Shown: positions 17,674 through 26,299, numbered from the stretch's first letter. The stretch: 29,087 nt of DNA from an uncultured Fluviicola sp. (GCF_946478805.1 NZ_CAMLDC010000033.1:1-29087), one strand, 5' to 3'. Numbers and translations: made by a program. Notes: generated by a model from the letters alone, not told the origin.

Positions 17674-17704
17674 AGCCGGAATTGATTTTTTTAATCCCGG
17701 TTTT
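17674..17704 (+). other. Hairpin in the ftsA-ftsZ gap (possible attenuator)
   Basis: Bases 17674-17683 and 17693-17702 can pair with one mismatch and one G-T pair (core CCGG/CCGG), around a T-rich loop, and are followed by TTTTAGGG. The short T run makes it at best a weak terminator. It could reduce read-through and set the ftsA:ftsZ ratio; that role is inferred. Confidence 0.4.
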
Positions 17705-17742
17705 AGGGAAAAGACAACAATAACAACAATAAAAGAAAGCAT

Positions 17743-19275
17743 ATGGAGTTCGATTTGCCAAAAGGAACAACGTCAATTATCAAAGTGATTGGTGTTGGTG
17801 GTGGTGGAAGTAATGCTGTAAACCACATGTTCGATCAAGAAATCAAAGGTGTTGATTTCATCGTTTGTAATACAGACCGTCAGGCCTTGGATATTTCTCC
17901 GGTGCCGTATAAAATTCAGTTAGGACCTAGCCTGACAGAAGGACGTGGTGCGGGTGCGATTCCTGAAATTGGTAGAAATGCTGCAGTTGAAAATATTGAA
18001 GATATTCGTGCATTACTTTCAAACGGTACGAAAATGGTTTTCGTTACTGCAGGAATGGGTGGCGGAACCGGAACTGGTGCTGCACCGGTCATTGCACAGG
18101 TAGCTAAAGAATTGAATATATTGACTGTCGGTATCGTTACGATTCCTTTCGCATTTGAAGGTCGTCGTCGTCGTCAACAGGCAGAAGAAGGATTGGATGT
18201 AATGCGCCAATGTGTTGATACTTTATTGGTGATCAATAATGAGCGTTTACGTGAAGTTGGTGGAAATATGTCATTGGCTCAGGCATTTGCTATGGCTGAT
18301 AATGTATTGGCTACCGCTGCAAAAGGAATCGCGGATGTGATTACTACAACAGGAGCGATCAACGTGGATTTCAATGACGTGAACACGGTAATGCGTAACT
18401 CCGGTGTTGCAATTATGGGATCATCGGTTTGTGAAGGTGAAGGTCGTGCAATCAACGCAGTACAGGAAGCATTAAATTCTCCGTTGTTGAATGACAATAA
18501 TATTGAGGGAGCGAAATATATCTTATTGAACATCACTTACGGTGATATCGAGGTAACTATGGATGAAATCGGTGAGATCACGGATTACATCCAGGAAGAA
18601 GCCGGATCATCTGCCGATGTTATCTGGGGTCATGGTTATGATCCGAGTTTAGGAGATAAATTGAGTGTGACTTTGGTTGCAACCGGATTCAATTCATTAC
18701 CGTTTACGGGTTTTGAAAAGGCTCCTGAAAGAACAGTTTCTGTTTTGGAAGATGAGCCTAAAAATGAAATCAAAACTCCTTTGACATCTCCGACGCATCA
18801 GGCTGTTCCTGAGAAAAAAGAGGAAGAACCTTTTTTGAAATCAGAACCAAAAATTGAAGAAGTAAAAACAACAACTGCGGGTACCATTGAGTTTGATTGG
18901 GAAGTTAAATCGGAGGTTAAACCAATGACTAGCCCAACTTCTTCCATGGAAGAAAAGGAAGAGCCAAAACGTTATTTCCTGGAAGATGAAGCTGAAACGA
19001 AAGTTGAATTGGAAAATGTAGTCCAAAAAGCTCCTGTTAGCGCGGAGGAATTGCAACGCCGCAATATGGAGCGTATGGAACGCATCAAGAATTATAACAG
19101 TAAATTGAAGAAAGCGGAAGGTTTGAAAGAATTGGAAGATGAACCTGCATTCGTTAGAAGAAACATTCATTTGGATCAAGTGGTGAAAAGCGAAGAGTCC
19201 AATGTGAGTCGTTTCGGACTTTCTGATGACGGAATCAAGACAAACAACTCGTTCTTACACGATAACGTAGATTAA
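17743..19275 (+). CDS. ftsZ: Cell division GTPase FtsZ
   Basis: Tubulin-like GTPase that forms the Z ring. It has 510 residues, of which about the first 320 form the GTPase fold: GVGGGGSNAVNHM at the start, the tubulin signature GGGTGTG at residues 106-112, and the T7-loop NVDFND motif that completes the catalytic site. A long acidic, proline-containing linker of about 140 residues follows. The conserved C-terminal peptide that binds FtsA is recognisable as EPAFVRRNIHL. It is not terminal: about 35 further residues ending SFLHDNVD follow, a feature of Bacteroidota FtsZ. Arg codons in the core are mostly CGT, including four in a row near 18163, suggesting high expression. Confidence 0.99.
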   Translation: MEFDLPKGTTSIIKVIGVGGGGSNAVNHMFDQEIKGVDFIVCNTDRQALDISPVPYKIQLGPSLTEGRGAGAIPEIGRNAAVENIEDIRALLSNGTKMVFVTAGMGGGTGTGAAPVIAQVAKELNILTVGIVTIPFAFEGRRRRQQAEEGLDVMRQCVDTLLVINNERLREVGGNMSLAQAFAMADNVLATAAKGIADVITTTGAINVDFNDVNTVMRNSGVAIMGSSVCEGEGRAINAVQEALNSPLLNDNNIEGAKYILLNITYGDIEVTMDEIGEITDYIQEEAGSSADVIWGHGYDPSLGDKLSVTLVATGFNSLPFTGFEKAPERTVSVLEDEPKNEIKTPLTSPTHQAVPEKKEEEPFLKSEPKIEEVKTTTAGTIEFDWEVKSEVKPMTSPTSSMEEKEEPKRYFLEDEAETKVELENVVQKAPVSAEELQRRNMERMERIKNYNSKLKKAEGLKELEDEPAFVRRNIHLDQVVKSEESNVSRFGLSDDGIKTNNSFLHDNVD

Positions 19276-19299
19276 TAAAGACTTTTAGACCAAAGACGC

Positions 19300-19343
19300 A
19301 AGACTAAAGACAAATCTGTCTATAGTCTTTTCTCTTTAGTCTT
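19300..19343. repeat. Inverted repeat AAGACTAAAGA / TCTTTAGTCTT between ftsZ and yqeY
   Basis: An 11-bp perfect inverted repeat occupies 19300-19310 and 19333-19343, inside an 82-bp gap built largely from variants of the words AAAGAC and AGACTAAAG. It can form a hairpin, but no T run follows the right arm, so it is not a standard terminator. It may be a dispersed intergenic repeat or an RNA processing site. Confidence 0.6.
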
Positions 19344-19357
19344 AAATCTAATAAGAA

Positions 19358-19810
19358 ATGAACTTTACAGAAAAAATCAATCAGGATATAAAAAATGCAA
19401 TGCTTGCAAAGGAGAAAGAACGCCTTGCGGTTTTGCGTGATATAAAAAGTAAACTATTACTGGAAGCAACATCCGGTAGTTCAGGTGAGTTGACAGAAGA
19501 GGCGGCGAATAAAATCGTTTTGAAACTTCACAAACAACGCATGGAAACATACCAGATTTATGTTGAACAAGGAAGAAACGATTTGGCTGAAGAAGAATTG
19601 TTTCAGGCGAAAGTTTTAGAGGACTACTTGCCTAAAATGATGTCTGAGGATGAAGTTCGTCAGATCATCGCAGCAAAAATTGCTGAAGTTGGAGCTAGTG
19701 GGCCTCAGGATATGGGTAAAGTGATGGGACCTGTAAATGGTCAGTTGGCTGGAAAAGCTGATGGAAAACGCGTTTCTGAACTTGTAAAAGAAGCTTTGGC
19801 TAATTTATAA
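19358..19810 (+). CDS. yqeY: GatB/YqeY domain protein
   Basis: Small cytoplasmic protein of 150 residues that is almost entirely the YqeY fold, related to the tail domain of the amidotransferase subunit GatB. Recognisable features are the N-terminal helix with AMLAKEKERLAVLRDIKS, the centre KQRMETYQIYVEQGRNDLAE, and the end MGKVMGPVNGQLAGKADGKR. The family is thought to bind tRNA or assist aminoacyl-tRNA metabolism, but its exact role is not settled. It commonly follows ftsZ in Bacteroidota, as here, and is followed by two hairpin terminators that close the ftsA-ftsZ-yqeY unit. Confidence 0.95.
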   Translation: MNFTEKINQDIKNAMLAKEKERLAVLRDIKSKLLLEATSGSSGELTEEAANKIVLKLHKQRMETYQIYVEQGRNDLAEEELFQAKVLEDYLPKMMSEDEVRQIIAAKIAEVGASGPQDMGKVMGPVNGQLAGKADGKRVSELVKEALANL

Positions 19811-19821
19811 TGTATTGTTAA

Positions 19822-19849
19822 ACAAGAGTTTCCTTAGACTCTGTTTTTA
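19822..19849 (+). terminator. First hairpin terminator after yqeY
   Basis: AGAGT (19825-19829) pairs with ACTCT (19838-19842), with a further ACA/TGT pairing outside one bulged A. TTTTT follows from 19844. Confidence 0.5.
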
Positions 19850-19858
19850 TTGTTGGAG

Positions 19859-19892
19859 AATCCTCGGTTATTGACCGGGGATTTTTTATTTT
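19859..19892 (+). terminator. Second hairpin terminator after yqeY
   Basis: Nine pairs (19859-19867 with 19875-19883; core ATCCTCGG with CCGGGGAT, one G-T pair) surround a 7-base loop, directly followed by TTTTTATTTT. It is the clearest rho-independent terminator in the window, closing the ftsA-ftsZ-yqeY unit. Confidence 0.85.
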
Positions 19893-20038
19893 ATTCTCTA
19901 AAATATAAATCATACGTGATTGTATCTTTTCCTTTATTGCTTCTGAGGGTCTGAATTACAGGAACTGGGAATTATTACAACACTTCAATAAAACTTCCTT
20001 CGAGGATCTTTCCGGGAGTATTTTTTGTATCTTGTAAC

Positions 20039-20980
20039 ATGATTCTTCGGCTTTTTTCGGTTGCGTATGCATTCATTGTACTATTGGCTTGTACACATGA
20101 AAAAGCGCCCTTGTACAAGGAATACCAAACCCGAAATGTCATTATTGTTGCGATTGATGGGCCGCGTTATTCTGAAACATGGGGCGATCCGGCCCGGATC
20201 AATATCCCGGTCAGGGATAGTTTATCTGCTTACGGAGTATTACTCACGAACTTCAGGAACGAAGGGGTGACATTTACAATTCCAGGACATACTGCAATCT
20301 GTACGGGAAACTATCAATCAATTGCAAATGATGGTAGTCAATTACCAGATTATCCCTCTATTTTTCAGTATTGGTTGAAAAGTACCAATGAGAGTTATAA
20401 GAAATGTTGCATCGTTGGCTCGAAAGATAAATTGCGGGTATTGTCAAATTGTCTTTACCCGGATTATCAAGATCACTATCGACCATTTTTCAATTGTGGT
20501 GTCAATGGAGATGGGACAGGAGGTTACCGCGCAGATTCGACAACATTGGAAATAGCATTGAATACATTGTCACTTGATCAACCGAAATTGATGCTGATTG
20601 CGTTTAAAGATCCGGATTATTTCGGACATCAAAGCGACTCTATGGGTTATATCAATGCCATTCGTAAAACGGATCAGTATATTGGGATAATCTGGAACTA
20701 TATCCAGAATTCATCCAATTATAAAGATAAAACGACACTGATCGTTACCAATGATCATGGAAGACATCTCGATGGGATTTTAGACGGATACACGAGCCAT
20801 GGCGATAATTGTGACGGATGCAGACACATTGAACTTTTTGCTTTGTCGCCCGATTTTAAATCGGATTTGGAATTAAATACTGACTACAACCAGTTGGATA
20901 TTTCTGCCACAATTAAAGAGCTGCTTCACTTTCCTTTTAACACTGGAAAAGGAAGGGTTATGACCGATCTGTTCAAATGA
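20039..20980 (+). CDS. Lipoprotein of the alkaline phosphatase / type I phosphodiesterase superfamily
   Basis: The protein has 313 residues. The N-terminus carries a lipoprotein signal with lipobox LLAC (Cys18), so the enzyme is probably membrane-anchored on the periplasmic side or surface. The metal-hydrolase motifs of the nucleotide pyrophosphatase/phosphodiesterase branch are visible: the first metal aspartate in VAIDGPR (D40), the nucleophile region FTIPGHTAICTG with T80 aligning to the catalytic Thr, the zinc site DPDYFGHQ, and TNDHGRHLDG. A hydrolase of phosphodiesters or phosphomonoesters is therefore well supported, but the substrate is not. It is convergent with the TetR gene, with only 10 bp between stops, and lies 228 bp beyond yqeY after its terminators. 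Confidence 0.88.
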   Translation: MILRLFSVAYAFIVLLACTHEKAPLYKEYQTRNVIIVAIDGPRYSETWGDPARINIPVRDSLSAYGVLLTNFRNEGVTFTIPGHTAICTGNYQSIANDGSQLPDYPSIFQYWLKSTNESYKKCCIVGSKDKLRVLSNCLYPDYQDHYRPFFNCGVNGDGTGGYRADSTTLEIALNTLSLDQPKLMLIAFKDPDYFGHQSDSMGYINAIRKTDQYIGIIWNYIQNSSNYKDKTTLIVTNDHGRHLDGILDGYTSHGDNCDGCRHIELFALSPDFKSDLELNTDYNQLDISATIKELLHFPFNTGKGRVMTDLFK

Positions 20981-20990
20981 TCAGGTAAAA

Positions 20991-21602
20991 TTATAAGCGT
21001 TTCAACAAAAACTCCCGCTGAGAATCTTTCGTAAAATAAGGAAAGAACATTTCTACCAGTAAGTTGTGGTATTTGTCAACGGTTGTTTCCATAGGTTCTC
21101 CGTAAACTTCTGCAGAAGCAATCCAGTAGTCGCTGAAAACGCGAATGCGTTCGTTCAATCCGTTGTATTCGCCTTCAAAAGCAGGAGCGCGCATGATTCC
21201 CGCTTTAATAGCCAAATCGAATGAATGGAGATAAGTAACTCTTCGAACCTCTTCCAGTTGCTTGAATTGCTCATGCAGTTTTGGATTCTCGCGCATGTTT
21301 TGATTGAAATCGATCATTAAGAAACGGTACCTGAATAATGCCTCCATTCCATTCCGGGTAGAATCCAGGACAAATTGAAAGTCCATTTTCTCCGTATCCA
21401 ATTTGGCTTTTTCAGTTTCGAAAGTTTCCATCAATTGAAAAAAAAGTGCTTCAATGATATCCTCCCGGTGTTTGAAATGATAATTCAGGTTTCCCTGGCT
21501 AATGAACATCTCCGAGGCGATTTTTCGCAAGGTGACATTTGGAACTCCGTGAATGTTGAATAAGTTCAGTGCTGTTTGTAATATTTTATCGCGTGTTTTC
21601 AT
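20991..21602 (-). CDS. TetR-family transcriptional regulator
   Basis: The protein has 203 residues. The N-terminal DNA-binding domain is clear: KILQTALNLFNIHGVPNVTL, then a helix-turn-helix RKIASEMFISQGNLNYHFKH, the family's typical IA..xG....YyHFk pattern. The helical C-terminal domain binds an unknown ligand. A perfect 8-bp inverted repeat lies 30 bp upstream of the start and is a good candidate for an autoregulatory operator. The DUF4328 gene lies upstream on the same strand, but the 150-bp gap with the operator suggests separate promoters. Confidence 0.93.
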   Translation of the reverse strand: MKTRDKILQTALNLFNIHGVPNVTLRKIASEMFISQGNLNYHFKHREDIIEALFFQLMETFETEKAKLDTEKMDFQFVLDSTRNGMEALFRYRFLMIDFNQNMRENPKLHEQFKQLEEVRRVTYLHSFDLAIKAGIMRAPAFEGEYNGLNERIRVFSDYWIASAEVYGEPMETTVDKYHNLLVEMFFPYFTKDSQREFLLKRL

Positions 21603-21631
21603 TTGAGTGATCTTGACCTAATTCAATTGTC

Positions 21632-21660
21632 TTTAGTACATTTGACCTAAAGGTACTAAA
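21632..21660. promoter_or_regulatory. Inverted-repeat operator candidate for the TetR regulator
   Basis: TTTAGTAC (21632-21639) and GTACTAAA (21653-21660) form a perfect 8-bp inverted repeat with a 13-base spacer, 30-58 bp upstream of the tetR start. Size and position suit a TetR-type operator. The left half also carries TACCTTTA on the - strand, a near match to the -7 consensus, so bound repressor would block the promoter. Confidence 0.5.
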
Positions 21661-21752
21661 TTATCCCATTCTACGGCGTAAATAATTAGTTGAATTTGAA
21701 GATCAACCTTGAATGAATACCGAAATCGAAGTCTGAAATTTAATGGCTATTT

Positions 21753-22451
21753 CTAGATACTATCCAGGATATCAGAATCATCGATTTTTATTTCCTGTTT
21801 GTTGTTGGCAGTTATTTGAGGCAAATAAACTTCTAATTCAGCATAATATTTAATCATCTTTACAGTAAAGATGGTGAGTGGAATATATGCAATAGCTATC
21901 CCAATACTGGCTATGGTCGTATAAATTAGTACGGTGAGATTTTCGGACTTAGTCTGAATACGTGCATTTGCATCGCCAAGTATCGTAATAATGATCCAAA
22001 GCGCCCACCAAATTCCAACCGAACGTTTGCGCCTAGGATCTTCCTGAACAATGTTTGCTCGAATGAGTAAATCCTGAGCAACAGACATCATCTCCTTCAT
22101 GATATTGTAAGGTCGTCCTAAATTCATAATAGGAACAAACCATGCTCCGGCTGCCCACCCTTCACTATGTGTTAAATTGGTTGAGAGTTGGTGAAGATTA
22201 TAATAAGCCCGTCGAAACCATTGTATGAACACAATTCCGGTACCCACAAGTAATAACATCACTAAAATGGAGACGATACTTTGTCTGATGTCGTTGCTGT
22301 CGGTCTCAGCGATGTTGAAATTTCCGACTTCAATGCGCTTTAGAAGAAGGTATTGGAAAAAGTCAGAAATTGAAGCTACTAATTGGAAAGCGGTGAAAAT
22401 CCAAAGTACAAGGATTAGGCGTTTTGAACGCTCTTTGTTAGGTTTTAACAT
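21753..22451 (-). CDS. DUF4328 membrane protein
   Basis: Integral membrane protein of 232 residues with four or so hydrophobic segments. It matches the DUF4328 family by its hallmark stretch FIQWFRRAYYNLHQL followed by SEGWAAGAWFVPIMNLGRP and YNIMKEMM, which lies between the second and third helices. The function of the family is unknown. The N-terminus is basic (KPNKERSKR) and cytoplasmic by the positive-inside rule; the C-terminal tail is acidic. It is divergent from ahcY across 187 bp and upstream of tetR on the same strand. Confidence 0.85.
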   Translation of the reverse strand: MLKPNKERSKRLILVLWIFTAFQLVASISDFFQYLLLKRIEVGNFNIAETDSNDIRQSIVSILVMLLLVGTGIVFIQWFRRAYYNLHQLSTNLTHSEGWAAGAWFVPIMNLGRPYNIMKEMMSVAQDLLIRANIVQEDPRRKRSVGIWWALWIIITILGDANARIQTKSENLTVLIYTTIASIGIAIAYIPLTIFTVKMIKYYAELEVYLPQITANNKQEIKIDDSDILDSI

Positions 22452-22600
22452 GGGTTAAATTTGGACTAAGATACTAAAACAATTGGATGAAAAAAACTGA
22501 AGCGAGATTGAATAGAACATATAAAATGTAAAAGAATTGAGTCCGAGATTCTTCCTTTTCAATTATCCATTTTAAATTTTCAATTCACAAACCTATACAT

Positions 22601-22608
22601 TATCTTTG
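22601..22608 (+). promoter_or_regulatory. Bacteroidota-type -7 element before ahcY
   Basis: TATCTTTG is an exact TAnnTTTG match, with a T-rich TTTTC at about the -33 distance. The predicted start lies about 25 bases before the ahcY ATG at 22639. The leader is too short for a known riboswitch class. Confidence 0.5.
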
Positions 22609-22638
22609 CAGTCTTAAAATAAGAGCAAACAATCATTT

Positions 22639-23952
22639 ATGAGCAATACAACTGAAAAATTAGCTTACAAAGTAAAAGACATTTCACTTGCTGAGTGGGG
22701 TCGTAAAGAGATCGTTTTAGCAGAAGCTGAAATGCCTGGATTAATGTCATTGCGTGCTGAATACGGTGCTAAGAAACCATTGAAAGGGGCACGTATCGCA
22801 GGATGTTTACACATGACTATTCAAACAGCTGTTTTGATTGAAACATTGGTTGAACTAGGAGCGGAGGTTACTTGGTCTTCTTGTAATATCTTCTCAACTC
22901 AAGATCACGCTGCTGCTGCAATTGCTGCTGCAGGGATTCCAGTTTATGCTTGGAAAGGTATGAATGAAGAGGAATTCGACTGGTGTATCGAGCAAACGAT
23001 CTTCGCTTTTGAAGGTGGACAGCCTTTGAACATGATCTTGGATGATGGTGGAGATTTAACGAATATGGTTTTTGACCGTTTCCCTGAATTGACTGCTGGA
23101 ATCCGTGGATTATCTGAAGAAACTACAACGGGAGTTCACCGTTTACATGAACGTAAGAAAAACGGAACATTGGTGATGCCTGCAATCAACGTGAATGATT
23201 CAGTTACAAAATCCAAATTCGACAACAAATACGGATGTAAAGAATCATTAGTGGATTCAATTCGTCGTGCAACAGACGTTATGATGGCTGGAAAAGTAGC
23301 TGTTGTTTGTGGTTACGGAGATGTTGGTAAAGGTTCTGCTGCTTCTTTAAGTGGTGCCGGAGCTCGTGTAATTGTTACTGAGATCGACCCGATCTGTGCG
23401 TTGCAAGCTGCAATGGACGGATACGAAGTGAGAAAACTGGATTCGGTTGTTTCAAATGCGGATATCATTGTGACTACAACAGGAAACAAGGATATTATCG
23501 TTGGACGTCATTTCGAAAACATGAAAGACAAAGCAATCGTTTGTAATATCGGTCACTTCGATAACGAGATCGACATGGCATGGTTGAACGCAAACTACGG
23601 TTCTACAAAATCAACAGTGAAACCACAAGTGGATATTTACAATGTAAAAGGAAACGATGTGATTATCTTGGCTGAAGGTCGTTTGGTGAACTTGGGTTGT
23701 GCAACTGGTCACCCATCATTTGTAATGTCCAATTCATTTACAAACCAAACATTGGCTCAATTGGAATTATGGGAAAACCATAAGAACTACGAGAATGATG
23801 TGTACGTTTTACCAAAACATTTGGATGAAAAAGTAGCTCGTTTACATTTGGCTAAAATTGGTGTTGAATTGGAAACACTGACAAATGAACAAGCAGCTTA
23901 CATCGGAGTAACTGTTGATGGTCCTTACAAATCGGATGCTTACAGATACTAA
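22639..23952 (+). CDS. ahcY: Adenosylhomocysteinase (S-adenosyl-L-homocysteine hydrolase)
   Basis: Cytoplasmic NAD-dependent enzyme that splits S-adenosylhomocysteine into adenosine and homocysteine, sustaining methylation. It has 437 residues. It shows the substrate-domain segment DDGGDLTN, the catalytic stretch [13 protein letters not shown], the NAD-binding loop [10 protein letters not shown] with its first glycine near residue 225, and GHFDNEIDM. The C-terminus KSDAYRY carries the Lys and Tyr that close the NAD site of the neighbouring subunit. Codon use is strongly biased: Arg is nearly always CGT, with many GCT and GTT codons, unlike the mur genes, which suggests high expression. It is monocistronic, with its own promoter and terminator. 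Confidence 0.99.
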   Translation: MSNTTEKLAYKVKDISLAEWGRKEIVLAEAEMPGLMSLRAEYGAKKPLKGARIAGCLHMTIQTAVLIETLVELGAEVTWSSCNIFSTQDHAAAAIAAAGIPVYAWKGMNEEEFDWCIEQTIFAFEGGQPLNMILDDGGDLTNMVFDRFPELTAGIRGLSEETTTGVHRLHERKKNGTLVMPAINVNDSVTKSKFDNKYGCKESLVDSIRRATDVMMAGKVAVVCGYGDVGKGSAASLSGAGARVIVTEIDPICALQAAMDGYEVRKLDSVVSNADIIVTTTGNKDIIVGRHFENMKDKAIVCNIGHFDNEIDMAWLNANYGSTKSTVKPQVDIYNVKGNDVIILAEGRLVNLGCATGHPSFVMSNSFTNQTLAQLELWENHKNYENDVYVLPKHLDEKVARLHLAKIGVELETLTNEQAAYIGVTVDGPYKSDAYRY

Positions 23953-23976
23953 GAATTAGTATACGGATAAAATAGG

Positions 23977-24006
23977 AAAAGGAATCTCGAAAGGGGTTCC
24001 TTTTTT
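23977..24006 (+). terminator. Hairpin terminator after ahcY
   Basis: AAAAGGAA (23977-23984) pairs with TTCCTTTT (23997-24004), with a 12-base loop, and continues into a six-T run, about 25 bp after the ahcY stop. Confidence 0.8.
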
Positions 24007-24100
24007 CGTTTCGCACGTGCGTTTCCAATGGGATCAATCACCTTGAATGTGCATTACACACTTATTTTTTCTATTTAACCATTAAATAACAGAACTTGCT

Positions 24101-24108
24101 TAATTTTG
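24101..24108 (+). promoter_or_regulatory. Bacteroidota-type -7 element before the glycosyltransferase gene
   Basis: TAATTTTG matches TAnnTTTG and lies 20 bases before the ATG at 24129. No TTG is seen at the -33 position. Confidence 0.4.
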
Positions 24109-24128
24109 AATCATCGCTAATTTAGTTT

Positions 24129-25625
24129 ATGCAACTTTCTGAAAGAATTAAATCCATAGATTGGTCATCGCTTAAAACAATTTTGTTTGTTGGACTGGTT
24201 GTACGTTTAATAGCAGCAATTTTCTCTGAAGGCTACAGTATGCACGATGACCATTTTTTAGTTGTTGAAGCTGCGGGGTCTTGGGCGGATGGTTTCGATT
24301 ATAATCACTGGTTACCTTGGAATAAGTTGCCGGGAGCAGCTCCTGAGGGACATAGTTTTACTTATGTCGGATTAAATTACCTGTTCTTCTCGGCCTTGAA
24401 ATCCATTGGAATCTCGGATCCCAAAACACTGATGTTAATCAATAGAATCATCCATGCACTGTTTTCATTGCTTGTGATCCGTTTTGGTTATTTGATTACA
24501 GAAAAATTATCCAATAAGAAGAACGCAAGTTATGTAGGTTGGATGCTCGCTCTTTTATGGGCAATGCCTTTCTTGTCTGTCCGGAATTTAGTGGAGGTTG
24601 TAAGTATTCCGTTCCTGATGTGGGCTGTTTGGTTGACACTGCAGGATAATCGCAAATGGGCATTGTTTTATGCCGGTTTGTTGATTGGAGTTGCAATTTC
24701 TTTCCGGTATCAGATAGCAATTTATGCTGTTGGCTTGGGAATCTATTACCTGATTAAATTGGAGTGGAGGAAGCTGTTCCTGATGAGTGCAGGTTCCATA
24801 GTCATGTTCTTACTGACGCAGGGAGTCGTAGATTACTTCATTTGGGGATATCCTTTCGCCGAGTTTAAAGGATATGTGATCTACAATATGAACGAAGGAA
24901 CGCGCTACATGAAAAATGCGAACTACTTCATGTATTTCTATGTGCTTTTCGGATTCCTGCTTTTCCCATTGGGAATTTTGGCTTTGGTTGCCTATTTCAA
25001 ATCGGCTCGAAAATATCTGATCTTATTTATTCCGACTTTCGTTTTCTTATTGTTTCATACAATCTTTCCCAATAGGCAGGAACGGTTCATTTTGACTATT
25101 TTTCCATTAGTGGTCATATTGGTTTTCCTGGGGATTGAACAATTGAGAACACGTAAATTCTGGAACGGATTCTGGAAAATTTCCTGGGTCGCATTTTGGA
25201 TTTTGAATATTCCCTTGTTTTGTATCGTAACAGTTATGCCGTCTAAGAAATCGCGCGTGAATACAATGTATGCATTGTATGGAAAAGCTCGTGGTAACGA
25301 ACGGATCCTGATTGAAGCGACTGGTGAGACAAATCCTGAAATGATGCCTTTCTTCTATTCGGGAAAATGGAACTATCAGATCACGGAACGCTGGAATCTG
25401 GATACCATTAATCCTGCAAGTTTCTATACCGTGGAACCACAAGATTATATTTTCTTTTTTGGACAGAAAAACCTGGATCAGCGAATTGATACATTCAAAG
25501 TGATTTACCCGAAGATGCATTTGGAGGCCCAGATCGAACCTGGTTTTGTGGACAAATTTTTGCATGGAATCAATCCCCGGAATTCCAATTCCTATGTGGA
25601 AATATGGAAGACAGAGACGAAATGA
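24129..25625 (+). CDS. GT-C membrane glycosyltransferase (GT22 / mannosyltransferase-like)
   Basis: Polytopic membrane protein of 498 residues with about ten hydrophobic segments. The first loop after helix 1 holds an acidic-histidine cluster, YSMHDDHFLVVEAAG, in the place where GT-C enzymes of the ALG9/PIG-B (GT22) group have their catalytic HxDE motif. A later loop reads HTIFPNRQERFIL, matching the 'H..hkE.RFi' signature of the same group. It is expected to use a polyprenyl-phosphate sugar donor and act on the periplasmic face. Acceptor and sugar are unknown, and no polysaccharide genes are adjacent. Confidence is high for a GT-C enzyme, moderate for GT22. Confidence 0.82.
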   Translation: MQLSERIKSIDWSSLKTILFVGLVVRLIAAIFSEGYSMHDDHFLVVEAAGSWADGFDYNHWLPWNKLPGAAPEGHSFTYVGLNYLFFSALKSIGISDPKTLMLINRIIHALFSLLVIRFGYLITEKLSNKKNASYVGWMLALLWAMPFLSVRNLVEVVSIPFLMWAVWLTLQDNRKWALFYAGLLIGVAISFRYQIAIYAVGLGIYYLIKLEWRKLFLMSAGSIVMFLLTQGVVDYFIWGYPFAEFKGYVIYNMNEGTRYMKNANYFMYFYVLFGFLLFPLGILALVAYFKSARKYLILFIPTFVFLLFHTIFPNRQERFILTIFPLVVILVFLGIEQLRTRKFWNGFWKISWVAFWILNIPLFCIVTVMPSKKSRVNTMYALYGKARGNERILIEATGETNPEMMPFFYSGKWNYQITERWNLDTINPASFYTVEPQDYIFFFGQKNLDQRIDTFKVIYPKMHLEAQIEPGFVDKFLHGINPRNSNSYVEIWKTETK

Positions 25626-25626
25626 T

Positions 25627-25657
25627 TTGCAATTACTAAATATTTTAACAATATTTG
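25627..25657 (+). promoter_or_regulatory. Two-part promoter candidate before the lipoprotein-barrel-secreted protein operon
   Basis: TTG at 25627-25629 and AATATTTG at 25650-25657 (one mismatch to TAnnTTTG) are 20 bases apart, the usual Bacteroidetes -33/-7 spacing. The start of transcription would be about 30 bases before the ATG at 25692. Confidence 0.45.
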
Positions 25658-25691
25658 CCCCCACATAATAACCCTAATTAAAAACCGTATA

Positions 25692-26279
25692 ATGTTTAAA
25701 ACCACCCAAATTCTAAGTGTAGGAATACTCGTTATTTTCCTGTTCTCTTGTAGAAAAGAAACCCCAGTAAAAATTCAAGAGGGTGTAGATATTGTTTCTT
25801 CAACTTGTTCAAATGGAATAAAAGATGCCACTGAGTATGGAGTCGATTGTGGACCTGAATGTACTCCGTGTGCAATGAGCCATCCGGATGGTTACGAAGG
25901 TTTAGTCACAAATAAGATCGAGACAAGTGCCTTTTGGGGAAATGCGACATTTTCGAATTCAAGTGTTGTGACTTCTGTAGTTAACGGAAGACGGGTAATT
26001 ACAGCGAGTGCCGGATCCGTCTCATTCAAAGTGACTTTTTCGGATGAGAATCCAGCATATTTTCAACAATATCCTTTAGTAAATAATACGCAGCCAACTA
26101 ATGGTGATGCGTGTCTTCAAATTCAGTATGGATCAACAGTTTATGCTTCCTATAGTGATGAAGTTCATTTGAACTTTGAAGATGGACATTATTCTGTTGA
26201 ATTTGTGGATGTATATATGAATATTTCCAATGCCGGAGGTTATATTGTCTCTAGTGGAAGATTAATCTGCTCTAATTAA
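25692..26279 (+). CDS. Lipoprotein with CxNGIKD...GVDCG cysteine motif
   Basis: The protein has 195 residues. The signal peptide ends in a lipobox LFSC, so the mature protein should be lipid-anchored. A short cysteine-rich stretch follows, CSNGIKDATEYGVDCG and then ECTPC; this motif recurs in many Bacteroidota secreted lipoproteins and probably forms a small disulphide knot. The remaining ~120 residues look like a beta-sandwich rich in S, T, V and N, with no catalytic motif that I can recognise. It is the first gene of a probable operon: the next gene starts 20 bp downstream. Function unknown; an envelope or surface role is inferred. Confidence 0.85.
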   Translation: MFKTTQILSVGILVIFLFSCRKETPVKIQEGVDIVSSTCSNGIKDATEYGVDCGPECTPCAMSHPDGYEGLVTNKIETSAFWGNATFSNSSVVTSVVNGRRVITASAGSVSFKVTFSDENPAYFQQYPLVNNTQPTNGDACLQIQYGSTVYASYSDEVHLNFEDGHYSVEFVDVYMNISNAGGYIVSSGRLICSN

Positions 26280-26299
26280 GTCTAAACCTAAAAAATCAA

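Noticed and set aside
22452..22638. SAH or SAM riboswitch upstream of ahcY
   Set aside because: The likely transcript start leaves only about 25 bases of leader, and I see no conserved riboswitch core.
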